Shown here one piece after another: positions 9,054-16,212 of a DNA stretch of 64,000 bases. Positions within the stretch are counted from its first letter, which is position 1; every line of letters begins with the position of its first letter. Where the stretch lies: positions 161,620 to 225,619 of the forward strand of contig NZ_JACARE010000006.1 of the NCBI RefSeq assembly GCF_013386765.1. The letters are read 5' to 3'. Below the pieces are notes generated by a model. That model worked only from the letters and a program-made list of their open reading frames with translations. It searched no databases and had not been told where the DNA came from. The translations under genes were made by a program, and so were the position numbers. This DNA comes from Pseudomonas yamanorum. Its GTDB lineage: Bacteria > Pseudomonadota > Gammaproteobacteria > Pseudomonadales > Pseudomonadaceae.

Positions 9054-9234
9054 CGGGGATCTGTTGGACACCATCTGTCACAACTACTACGGGCACCTGG
9101 GCGGCACGGTGGAGGCCGTGCTCGATGCCAATCAGGGCCTGGCTGATGAGGCCCAGCCGTACCGGGCAGGCGTAGTGATTGTCCTGCCGGACATGCCGGC
9201 ACCGACTGAAGAACTTGTGATGCTTTGGGATTAG
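9028..9234 (+). CDS. X: Tail protein X (LysM-like)
   Basis: This 68-residue protein has the typical gpX pattern: GDLLDTICHNYYG (residues 10-22), then a helix (VEAVLDANQGLAD) and VVIVLPDMP near the end. The family has a LysM-like fold and works in tail or baseplate assembly. The ATG at 9028 lies inside the end of gene U, giving a 26-base overlap and likely coupled translation. A longer upstream in-frame start would run far into U and lacks a ribosome site. Confidence 0.88.
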   Translation: MATTCRTSDGDLLDTICHNYYGHLGGTVEAVLDANQGLADEAQPYRAGVVIVLPDMPAPTEELVMLWD

Positions 9235-9257
9235 CCAGGCCTGGCTGTCCTTTCTTT

Positions 9258-9300
9258 CCGTTACGCGTAACGGCCGCCAACATTCCCCCGCGTTGGCGGG
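9258..9300. repeat. CCGTTACGCGTAACGG palindrome (copy 2) plus GC hairpin
   Basis: A 16-bp perfect palindrome (9258-9273) contains the same TTACGCGTAA core as 3479-3488. It is followed by CCGCCAAC and GTTGGCGG arms (9274-9299), an 8-bp stem without a T-run. Located in the X-D gap. Confidence 0.6.
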
Positions 9301-9316
9301 GTAACCGGGTGAACCT

Positions 9317-10360
9317 ATGACCCCTCGCTTTCGCGTCGTTGCAGACGGTAAAGACATTACCGCGCTGATCAATGACCGCCTGTTGCTGCTGAAAACCACT
9401 GACAAGCCCGGCATGGAGTCGGACGACTTTGAGTTGCGCATCGATGACCGTGACAGCGCCGTGGCGCTGCCCAAGCGCGGGGCCGGCATTGAGATTTACA
9501 TGGGCTACGCCGAAACGTCCATGGTGCGCCTGGGCCGTTACATGGTGGATGAGGTCGAGATATCCGGCCCGCCTGACACCATCGTAATTCGCGGCAAGGC
9601 CGGCGATATGCGCGGCTCAGGTAAGACGGTGCGCAGCGGTAGCTGGGAAGACGTGCCGCTGTCCAGGATCGTGGCCGACGTGGCTGCCCGCAACGGCTGG
9701 ACGCCGGTATGCAACGTGTCCACGAACGTGCCCCGGGCTGACCAGCTCAGCGAGTCGGACTTTAACTTCATCACGCGCATTGCCAGGCAGCACGACTGCA
9801 CGGCCAAGGTGGCTGATGGGAAGTTGATCGTGATGACGCGCGACGGCGGTACCAGCGCGAGCGGCAAGGCCTTTGGCGCCGTCACCATCACGCGCGCGGA
9901 CGTCAGCCGGTGGCAGTTCCGTTTAGGCGATCGCAACACGCACAAGGCGGTGGCCACCAAGCATCAGGACAAGAAAACCGGTGAGCTGAAGCTGATCAGC
10001 CTGGACAACACCGATGCGCCCGACGGGCTGCCGGCGGTGCACACCGATCGCCATATCTACCCCAACAAAACCGCAGCGGAACAGGCCGCCAAGGCTCGCT
10101 TGACCGCCTTTAATCGATCCTCGGCGGGCGTTCGTCTGGAAATGCCCGGGCGTACCGACCTTTTTGCCGAGCGGTCGGTAAACGCCACGGGCTTCAAGGC
10201 GGGCATTGATGGTGAGTACCTGGTCGACTCGGTGGAGCAGGTATTCACCCAGGCGGGTTGGTCGACCACCGTTGAGTGCAATGGCGGCAAGAAAGGCAAG
10301 GCCAAAGCCAAAAGCAAGAAGACGAAGCAAACCAAGGAGGTCAAGGTTCTAGAGCTTTGA
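9317..10360 (+). CDS. D: Late control / tail protein D
   Basis: This 347-residue protein belongs to the P2 gpD family, the baseplate hub protein that contacts the tube and central spike. It opens MTPRFRVVADGKDITALINDRL, a strongly conserved start of gpD homologues. A conserved EISGPPDTIVIRGKAGDM segment lies near residues 78-95. The C-terminus is a lysine-rich tail (residues 315-340). It closes the structural tail module before the lysis cassette. Confidence 0.92.
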   Translation: MTPRFRVVADGKDITALINDRLLLLKTTDKPGMESDDFELRIDDRDSAVALPKRGAGIEIYMGYAETSMVRLGRYMVDEVEISGPPDTIVIRGKAGDMRGSGKTVRSGSWEDVPLSRIVADVAARNGWTPVCNVSTNVPRADQLSESDFNFITRIARQHDCTAKVADGKLIVMTRDGGTSASGKAFGAVTITRADVSRWQFRLGDRNTHKAVATKHQDKKTGELKLISLDNTDAPDGLPAVHTDRHIYPNKTAAEQAAKARLTAFNRSSAGVRLEMPGRTDLFAERSVNATGFKAGIDGEYLVDSVEQVFTQAGWSTTVECNGGKKGKAKAKSKKTKQTKEVKVLEL

Positions 10361-10397
10361 CGTCACTCCCAGGAACACCCGTTTAACCACTCTGACC

Positions 10398-10420
10398 GCC
10401 GCCGATTGGCGGCTTTTTTT
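10398..10420 (+). terminator. Terminator before lysis cassette
   Basis: GCCGCC and GGCGGC pair around GATT and are followed by seven T residues. It sits just upstream of the endolysin ribosome site, separating tail genes from lysis genes. Confidence 0.75.
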
Positions 10421-10433
10421 GCCTGGAGAAAAC

Positions 10434-11081
10434 ATGTCTATCACCCTGCAACAGTTGCTGTTGATCCTCCCGAACGCTGGCCGTCAAGCCGGACTTTTTG
10501 TCGCTGTGTTGAATACTGCAATGAGCAAGTACGGCATCGTTACGCCCAAGCGTATCGCGGCCTTCATCGCCCAAATCGGGCACGAATCCGGCCATTTGAC
10601 GCGCCTGGTCGAGAGCCTGAACTACAGGGCGGACCGGATCATTGCCTTGGGTAATGCCGCAAGCCCGGGTTCCCGCTGGCGGTCCCTGGTACCGCGTGCC
10701 GCTGAGCTGGCGGGAAGCTCCGCGCGTATGGGGAATGCCGTCTATGGCGGCCGTATGGGCAACGGCCCGGAGGCGTCTGGAGAGGGCTATATCTATCGGG
10801 GGCGCGGCCTGATCCAAATCACCGGCAAGGTCAACTATCGTGCGTGCGGTGAAGCCCTGGGCATCGACCTGATCAATCACCCCGAGCTGTTGGAACAGCC
10901 GCAATACGCCGCGCTGTCGGCGGCCTGGTACTGGTCCGTAAACGGGCTCAACACCCTGGCCGACGCTGGCGAGATCCAGAACATCGGCAGCCTCATTAAC
11001 ACGGGCAGCAAGGGCAAAATGCCGAATGGCGCAGCCGATCGCCTGGCGCTGTATCAGGCGGCATTGCGGGTGCTGGCATGA
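10434..11081 (+). CDS. Glycoside hydrolase family 19 endolysin
   Basis: The 215-residue protein resembles chitinase-class (GH19) lysozymes used by Pseudomonas phages and R-pyocins to cut peptidoglycan for release. Visible GH19 hallmarks are FIAQIGHESGHLTRLVE (residues 43-59, with the catalytic-type Glu), AVYGGRMGN and YIYRGRGLIQITGKVNY (near residue 120). There is no signal peptide, so export would need a holin, which is not recognisable in this window. The ATG at 10434 has a CTGGAG site. The stop overlaps the Rz start by 4 bases. Confidence 0.9.
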   Translation: MSITLQQLLLILPNAGRQAGLFVAVLNTAMSKYGIVTPKRIAAFIAQIGHESGHLTRLVESLNYRADRIIALGNAASPGSRWRSLVPRAAELAGSSARMGNAVYGGRMGNGPEASGEGYIYRGRGLIQITGKVNYRACGEALGIDLINHPELLEQPQYAALSAAWYWSVNGLNTLADAGEIQNIGSLINTGSKGKMPNGAADRLALYQAALRVLA

Positions 11082-11596
11082 CGCCCGTGCAAAAGCTTGC
11101 CGGGCTGGCTGCCTTGATCCTGCTTGCCATGGCCACGAGCTTCGGCGCTGCCTGGCAGGTGCAGGACTGGCGCCTTGGAAAGGTGCTGGTAGAGCAGGGC
11201 GCCCAGTTCCAGACGGACCTGACCGCGATCGGCAATGCCGCTGCAGCTCAGGCCCATAGCGAGCAAGACAAGCGCTTGGCCACCGAGCAGCAACTGGCAA
11301 CCTCCGACCAACAACACACCAAGGAATTATTCGATGCCCAGCGCAACCAGGCTCTGCTGCGTGACCGCCTTGCTACTGCTGATGTGCGGCTGTCAGTCCT
11401 TCTCGACGCCACGGATTCAGGCAGTGGCTGCGACGTGCCTGACACCGCCAGTACCGTCGGCGTGGTTCATGCACTCCGTAGAGCCCAACTTGACCCAGCG
11501 CATGCTCAACGAATTATCGCCATCACCGACGCCGGCGACCAAGGATTGATCGCACTGCGGGCGTGCCAGGCGTATGTCAGGACCATTGCGCCCTGA
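11078..11596 (+). CDS. Inner-membrane spanin Rz
   Basis: This 172-residue protein has one N-terminal membrane anchor (residues 7-25) followed by a long periplasmic helical region rich in Q, A and E (residues 35-105). That is the architecture of Rz i-spanins, which with the lipoprotein Rz1 fuse inner and outer membranes in the last lysis step. Position after the endolysin and the presence of a nested lipoprotein gene in another phase support this. The C-terminal region has cysteines (SGSGCDVP and RACQAY) of unknown role. Confidence 0.85.
   Translation: MTPVQKLAGLAALILLAMATSFGAAWQVQDWRLGKVLVEQGAQFQTDLTAIGNAAAAQAHSEQDKRLATEQQLATSDQQHTKELFDAQRNQALLRDRLATADVRLSVLLDATDSGSGCDVPDTASTVGVVHALRRAQLDPAHAQRIIAITDAGDQGLIALRACQAYVRTIAP
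11334..11549 (+). CDS. Outer-membrane spanin lipoprotein Rz1, nested in Rz
   Basis: This 71-residue reading frame lies wholly inside Rz in the +1 phase. It starts at an ATG with an AAGGA site and has a hydrophobic signal ending in a lipobox (LLLLMCGC), so Cys at about residue 18 is lipidated. The mature part contains prolines (TPPVPSAW), as in Rz1 proteins. A nested Rz/Rz1 pair is a known arrangement in lambda-like and pyocin lysis cassettes, so the overlap itself supports both calls. Confidence 0.85.
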   Translation: MPSATRLCCVTALLLLMCGCQSFSTPRIQAVAATCLTPPVPSAWFMHSVEPNLTQRMLNELSPSPTPATKD

Positions 11597-11663
11597 CCTA
11601 CATTTCAGGTCGCAAAAATTAGCACCACCCCAATGAACACTCACCTTGCAAAGGATTGCAAAA

Positions 11664-12458
11664 ATGACAAACCCAATCGTTCCATGGATGGGTGGCAAGC
11701 GCCGCCTGGCCGACCGTCTGATTCCTCTCTTCCCTCCACATGAATGCTACGTTGAAGTTTTCGCTGGCGGCGCGGCGCTCTACTTCATGCGGCCCCAGGC
11801 TGCACCAGTTGAAGTCCTCAACGATATCAATGGCGACCTAGTGACGTTGTATCGGGTGGTGCAAAACCACCTGGAAGAATTCGTGCGCCAGTTCAAATGG
11901 GCGCTTAGTTCCCGACAGGTGTTCGAGTGGCAAAAGATGACCCGCCCCGAAACCCTCACCGACATCCAGCGCGCCGCCCGGTTTTTCTACCTGCAGCACC
12001 ACGCCTTTGCCGGCAAGGTTACGGGGCAGACGTTTGGCACCGCGACCACTGGCCCGGCAATCAATCTGCTGCGGATTGAAGAGAACCTTTCCGCAGCGTG
12101 GCAACGCCTGTCCGGCACCTACGTTGAAAACCTGCCTTGGTTGGACTGTGCCGAGCGCTACGACCGTGCGCACACCTTTCACTATATGGATCCGCCTTAC
12201 TGGCAGACCGCTGGCTATGGAGTCGACTTCCCTTTTGAAAACTATGAGCGGATGGCCGATTTCATGCGCAGATGCAAAGGGAGGGTTATGGTAAGCATCA
12301 ACGACCACCCTGACATTCGGCGGGTGTTTGAAGGGTTTCACTTCGAAACGCTGGATATTCGGTACAGCACCACCAATCAGCGCCAGGGAAAAGCCGAGGT
12401 CAGCGGAGAGCTTGTGATTATGAATTGGAAACCCTCTGACCTCGGCGGCCTGTTCTAG
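11664..12458 (+). CDS. DNA adenine methyltransferase (Dam/D12 class)
   Basis: The 264-residue protein shows the alpha-class N6-adenine methyltransferase order: PWMGGKRRLADRLIPLFP near the N-terminus (motif X, cofactor pocket), VEVFAGGAALYF (motif I) and DPPYW near residue 175 (catalytic motif IV). It is likely a phage-encoded methylase that modifies adenine in short sites; the target is unknown. The ATG at 11664 follows AAAGGA. Its stop overlaps the convergent yedK stop by 3 bases. Being located after the lysis genes, it probably acts as a cargo gene. Confidence 0.9.
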   Translation: MTNPIVPWMGGKRRLADRLIPLFPPHECYVEVFAGGAALYFMRPQAAPVEVLNDINGDLVTLYRVVQNHLEEFVRQFKWALSSRQVFEWQKMTRPETLTDIQRAARFFYLQHHAFAGKVTGQTFGTATTGPAINLLRIEENLSAAWQRLSGTYVENLPWLDCAERYDRAHTFHYMDPPYWQTAGYGVDFPFENYERMADFMRRCKGRVMVSINDHPDIRRVFEGFHFETLDIRYSTTNQRQGKAEVSGELVIMNWKPSDLGGLF

Positions 12459-13135
12459 GGCGCAGGCTGTATCAGGTTGGCCCCCTTGTTCCGCACATTG
12501 CCCACGGCCGTATCGACCTTGAACCATTCGAAGGCCTCTGCCGGCTCGCCCTGGTGCAGCACCATCTGCTCGGCGCGCTCCTTTGGCGTGGCCGGATCTA
12601 GCCATTCCCGGGCCAGGTCCGGCATCAGCACCACGGGGCGCCGGTCGTGAATGTCCACCATGCCGCCAGCGCTGTCGGCTGTAATGATCACGAAGCCGTC
12701 ATGCTCGCCCGGGCCTTCATCGCTGTCGGGCAGTTGGCCAATGGCGGCGCACAGCACCGGTGCGCCATCCCGCCGGCGGATCAGATAGGGCTGCCTCTTC
12801 GGGCCGCCTTCGTCCACCCACTCAAACCAATTATCGATGGGCGTGATTGCCCTGTGTGGCCAGATCGACCGGAAGAAAGGGCCGTGGGCCACCTTCTCAA
12901 CGCGGGCATTGATCGGCGCGGCGCGGTCCTTTGCCCAGTGCGGCCGCCATCCCCAGCGCACTAGGTCGGCGTGCAGCAGGTCGCCCTGCAGGTGGAGCAG
13001 GGCAACCTGGGTGGACGGTGCCACGTTGTAGCGTTCCAGCGGCAGTTCACCTACGGAGTTCGCCAGGGCATTGGGCATGCTCAGCGCTGCAACAAAGTCG
13101 TGGATGCCGCTGTACTGGGAAAGTCTTCCGCACAT
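12455..13135 (-). CDS. yedK: SOS response-associated peptidase (SRAP/HMCES family)
   Basis: SRAP proteins covalently bind abasic sites in single-stranded DNA through Cys2. Here Cys2 (MCGR), NAR near residue 76 (Asn), FEW with Glu105, and DIHDRRP with His163 are all present, so the 226-residue protein looks intact. The gene is the second of a short leftward unit: only 27 bases separate it from the coiled-coil gene at 13163, and a LexA-box match lies upstream of that gene. It converges on the methylase gene with stop codons overlapping. Confidence 0.93.
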   Translation of the reverse strand: MCGRLSQYSGIHDFVAALSMPNALANSVGELPLERYNVAPSTQVALLHLQGDLLHADLVRWGWRPHWAKDRAAPINARVEKVAHGPFFRSIWPHRAITPIDNWFEWVDEGGPKRQPYLIRRRDGAPVLCAAIGQLPDSDEGPGEHDGFVIITADSAGGMVDIHDRRPVVLMPDLAREWLDPATPKERAEQMVLHQGEPAEAFEWFKVDTAVGNVRNKGANLIQPAP

Positions 13136-13162
13136 GGTTCGCCCTCGATCTGAAACCTGAGC

Positions 13163-13501
13163 TTAGACGATGGTTTTTGGTCGAGTGACGAGCCCATCGA
13201 GCAGCTCTTTCAACTGATCAGCGCGTTTCTTGTCAGCTCTTGATGAGGTCGTCAGGTCGTTGATCTGTTTGCGCATGGAGGCGGCTTCAGTACTTCTCTC
13301 GGCGAGGTATCCCCGGAACTGCGTCTTGACCGCCTCGGCCTCAGCCAGCATTTGCACCAAGCCATGAATGTCCTCCCTCGCTTTACGCAACTGCAGGTTC
13401 AGTTCCTGGATCTCATTCTCCAGTAGGCGGGCGTGCTGTTTGTGCATTTCGAGAGGCGTGGGGATACCAAGCCACCCGCAGGTGTCTTCGTCGATGTTCA
13501 T
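13163..13501 (-). CDS. Coiled-coil protein of unknown function upstream of yedK
   Basis: This 112-residue protein is not assigned to a family. Residues 20-100 are predicted by eye to form a continuous coiled coil (heptad-like leucines in ARLLENEIQELNLQLRKARE). There is no signal peptide or membrane segment. It lies 27 bases before yedK in the same direction and its start is 17 bases from a LexA-box match at 13519-13534, so it is probably DNA-damage inducible together with yedK. Confidence 0.7.
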   Translation of the reverse strand: MNIDEDTCGWLGIPTPLEMHKQHARLLENEIQELNLQLRKAREDIHGLVQMLAEAEAVKTQFRGYLAERSTEAASMRKQINDLTTSSRADKKRADQLKELLDGLVTRPKTIV

Positions 13502-13518
13502 AGGATGTAATCCGAATG

Positions 13519-13534
13519 CTGTATGTGCGTACAG
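13519..13534 (-). promoter_or_regulatory. LexA box (SOS operator)
   Basis: CTGTATGTGCGTACAG matches the CTGT-N8-ACAG LexA consensus in all conserved positions. It lies directly upstream of the leftward coiled-coil/yedK unit. Confidence 0.8.
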
Positions 13535-13593
13535 TATTCGAGATTTGGTAAGGCGGAAGGTTTGAGGCGACGAAATGCAGGCTTACCCGACGA

Positions 13594-13803
13594 TCAGTCA
13601 GGCGCTAGGAGGACAGCCAGGGTCAGCTTGATGAACTCTTCGTTCTCATCAATGGTGTGTAAAGCACCACGGATGTTCTCGGCCACGTCGGCGGAGCCGC
13701 GTTGCTCCACCCAGTTCGATAGCTCCATGATCGAGGCTTCGAGGGCCAACTGGTTTTCGTACAACTTGGAGAGTAGGGAAGGGAGCAGGTCTGAGTTGGG
13801 CAT
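13594..13803 (-). CDS. Small conserved hypothetical protein
   Basis: This 69-residue soluble protein is acidic and largely helical (LLSKLYENQLALEASIMELS, then AENIRGALHTIDENEEFI). It has no signal peptide. A GAGGAACG ribosome site precedes the ATG. I recall similar small proteins in Pseudomonas genomes without known function. It is transcribed leftwards between the acetyltransferase and the SOS-type unit, and may be accessory cargo. Confidence 0.6.
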   Translation of the reverse strand: MPNSDLLPSLLSKLYENQLALEASIMELSNWVEQRGSADVAENIRGALHTIDENEEFIKLTLAVLLAPD

Positions 13804-13897
13804 CGGCGTTCCTCTGGTGGAGTGAACAGCGTAGCAGTTGATGCTTGGGATCCCATTTTAAGGTCATGAGTGGCCGCTCTCGACCCTACGAAGACGC

Positions 13898-14443
13898 TCA
13901 TTCCAATAGTTCCGGATACGGACAGATTTCACTCGGCGGACAAGTCCTCGCTCCCAACTCAAGATGCCAGTAGCCCACATCGTGCCACTGACCTAGCTTG
14001 TAACCGACCTTCGGATAGGTGCCGATGTGTCCGAAACCAAGCCGCTCATGCAGCCCGACGCTGCCCGAATTAGGCTGAGAGATGCCAGCATAGGCCGATC
14101 GATAGCCCTGTCGAGCTAGGATTGGCAGTAACACGTTATAAAGGCCACGGCCAACACCGGTACGGCGCTCATTCTTTGCAATGTAGACGGTGACATCGAC
14201 TGCCCAACGGTACGCGGCTCGAGCTCTGTGCTGGCTGGCATAGGCATAGCCGACCACTCGGCCTTCACGAACTGCGACTAGGTACGGGTAGGTCTGCAGC
14301 GTCATTGCGATGCGCTGCTGTATCTCTTCAGCGGTGGGTGGTACCTCTTCGAAAGAAATTGCGGTTTCAGTTACAACCTGAGCGTAGATAGCCTGGATAG
14401 CCAAAGCATCTTCAAACTGTGCAATTCTGATTTCGATAGACAT
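13898..14443 (-). CDS. GNAT acetyltransferase, phosphinothricin-type
   Basis: The 181-residue protein matches the Pat/Bar-like GNAT branch, which acetylates amino groups of phosphinothricin, methionine sulfoximine or related compounds. Visible hallmarks are SFEEVPPTAEEIQQRI (residues 31-46), VGYAYASQHRARAAYRWAVD (residues 63-82) and the acetyl-CoA loop RRTGVGRGLYNVLL. The ATG at 14443 was preferred because it has a GAGGTC site and gives the family's usual N-terminus (IEIRIAQFEDA). The real substrate is not evident. Confidence 0.88.
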   Translation of the reverse strand: MSIEIRIAQFEDALAIQAIYAQVVTETAISFEEVPPTAEEIQQRIAMTLQTYPYLVAVREGRVVGYAYASQHRARAAYRWAVDVTVYIAKNERRTGVGRGLYNVLLPILARQGYRSAYAGISQPNSGSVGLHERLGFGHIGTYPKVGYKLGQWHDVGYWHLELGARTCPPSEICPYPELLE

Positions 14444-14608
14444 TGATGACCTCAGATTTAACGCGTGATTTACACGCGCCATGAGTTATTCGGCGCTTTT
14501 CCTGCGCTCTGAGTAGAGGTTTACCGGGAACGCTGGACGGTCACGCAGAATGCCATGACCGGCGACTTGGTTCGAAAGAAATCATGCATAGCAGTGGCAA
14601 TTCTGGCA

Positions 14609-14630
14609 ATTGCTGCTGACTGGCAGCAAT
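14609..14630. repeat. Stem-loop ATTGCTGC/GCAGCAAT in the DUF1254 downstream region
   Basis: A perfect 8-bp inverted repeat around TGACTG, followed by CGACCCAAAG. The stem sequence resembles the larger hairpin at 17779-17818 on the other side of the two DUF1254 genes. The rest of the 259-base gap shows nothing recognisable. Confidence 0.45.
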
Positions 14631-14702
14631 CGACCCAAAGCAGTCAGTCACGAATACCGAAGACATGAACGCAGTAATACATTCATGCCGTTTGGACGCA
14701 GA

Positions 14703-16193
14703 TCATTGCTTGACCAAGTCCCCCGGTTTCCACGCCTTGTCGAAGAACTCTTTGGTGGGACCGTATAACCGCAGAATCACGAAGTATCCCTCGCCCGGAA
14801 GGGTTTTGATCCAGTTTTTACCGATGCCTGGTGAATTCGGGCCGAAATGCACATCAATTGAACCGTCGCTGTTGGTGACGGGTTTATCCATGGTGTTCAG
14901 CGACGGGAACGGCTGGCCGTTATCCAGGCCTGAGGCAGTGATCGAGTCATACGCCGTCACAGACCAGAACAATGCCGCCGGAATACCTTTGGGCAGGTTC
15001 AGCGAGTAGCTATTGCTGCCGGACAGGAATCGGCCTTTGGCATCGACGAAGGTGGCTGGGTACTTGGCGCCGACGTTTTCCATGTTCACCGCCATGCCCG
15101 GGCTGGCCGAGTAGGCATTGGTGAAGAATCCGGTGCGAGGGTCGATGTAATTGAAGGTGTCGGCGGTGAAGGTCGCATTGCCGGGGAACACGTTCAACCA
15201 CTTGCGATCCGGATACCAGGTGCCATTGGCGACAATGGTCTGCGGTGTGTAGGAAATGGCATGGCCGATCTTACTTGCGGTTTTCGCTGCCTTGTCGAGC
15301 AAGTCACGGGTGACAGACTCCGGTTTGAACGGTTCGCCCTTGACGATACCCAAGGCGGCGAGCATGCCGCGCATTTCCATATCTTGCGGGTCAACGTACT
15401 CGTAGTCGATGAACCGCGACAGCATGTCAAACGCGCTACCGTCGGTTGGGTAGAGCATGTTGACCGGCGTTTTTGATGCGTTGGGAAACTCCATCGTTTT
15501 GGCCGTTGCCTGTTTGCTCAGCGGATAGATTCGCGTCTGCTCCATGACCGCAACCGGTGCCTCCAGTTGTTTCGGGTCCTTGAAGAATCCGCGCCAGAAC
15601 ACGAACACTCCGTAAGTGCGCGAGCGGTAAGTCAGATAGCCCGGCGGTACTTCGCCCTTGTAGTCCGGTGGCAGCACCAGATACTTGGCACCCTTGCCTT
15701 TGTCCGGCCCTGGCAGCCCTACATCACCACACCACAGGCGACCTTCGATCTGGCCCTCGGAGCAAATCGGCCGTTGGAAGAAGTCATCGAGAATGCCCTG
15801 CAAGCCTGGCGGGACTTCGATCACCATCGGGCCGTCCTGCTTGAGATCCAGATAGCCCATGGCATAGATCACGTCGGAATTGGGCGTGGTGACGCGGGTC
15901 TTGGCGTTGAGGCGGTCCTTCCAGATCGGCAGCACGTTGTAGCCGGCACCGAAGGCTTTTTCCGAACCTTCTTTCATGGCGTACATGTTCAACGCCGGCA
16001 GTGCCCAGATGTACGACTGCACGGCACGCTGGAAAAGCAATTCGTTTTGCAGTTGCGCCACGCCCTCCAGTGTTGGATAGCCGCCGGCAAAAGGCAGATC
16101 GGCCAACTGTTCATAGTGCGTGGCCGCCTGGGCGCTGAGGCTGATCGAGATGGCCAGGCCCGTTGCAGTCAGTGATTTTGCAAATGTGCTCAT
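14703..16193 (-). CDS. Periplasmic DUF1254/DUF1214 protein (A)
   Basis: This 496-residue protein has a signal peptide (cleavage likely after AQA, residue 23). Residues about 50-190 carry the DUF1254 domain (including ALPALNMYAM and TPNSDVIYAMGYLDL), and residues about 340-490 the DUF1214 domain (FWSVTAYDSITASGL, then KNWIKTLPGEGYFVILRLYGP). The family's biochemical role is unknown. It follows the paralogous gene at 16213 with 19 bases between them, so the two are probably cotranscribed and may form a hetero-complex in the periplasm. Confidence 0.88.
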   Translation of the reverse strand: MSTFAKSLTATGLAISISLSAQAATHYEQLADLPFAGGYPTLEGVAQLQNELLFQRAVQSYIWALPALNMYAMKEGSEKAFGAGYNVLPIWKDRLNAKTRVTTPNSDVIYAMGYLDLKQDGPMVIEVPPGLQGILDDFFQRPICSEGQIEGRLWCGDVGLPGPDKGKGAKYLVLPPDYKGEVPPGYLTYRSRTYGVFVFWRGFFKDPKQLEAPVAVMEQTRIYPLSKQATAKTMEFPNASKTPVNMLYPTDGSAFDMLSRFIDYEYVDPQDMEMRGMLAALGIVKGEPFKPESVTRDLLDKAAKTASKIGHAISYTPQTIVANGTWYPDRKWLNVFPGNATFTADTFNYIDPRTGFFTNAYSASPGMAVNMENVGAKYPATFVDAKGRFLSGSNSYSLNLPKGIPAALFWSVTAYDSITASGLDNGQPFPSLNTMDKPVTNSDGSIDVHFGPNSPGIGKNWIKTLPGEGYFVILRLYGPTKEFFDKAWKPGDLVKQ

Positions 16194-16212
16194 TGCGAAC
16201 GTCCTGTTCTGG

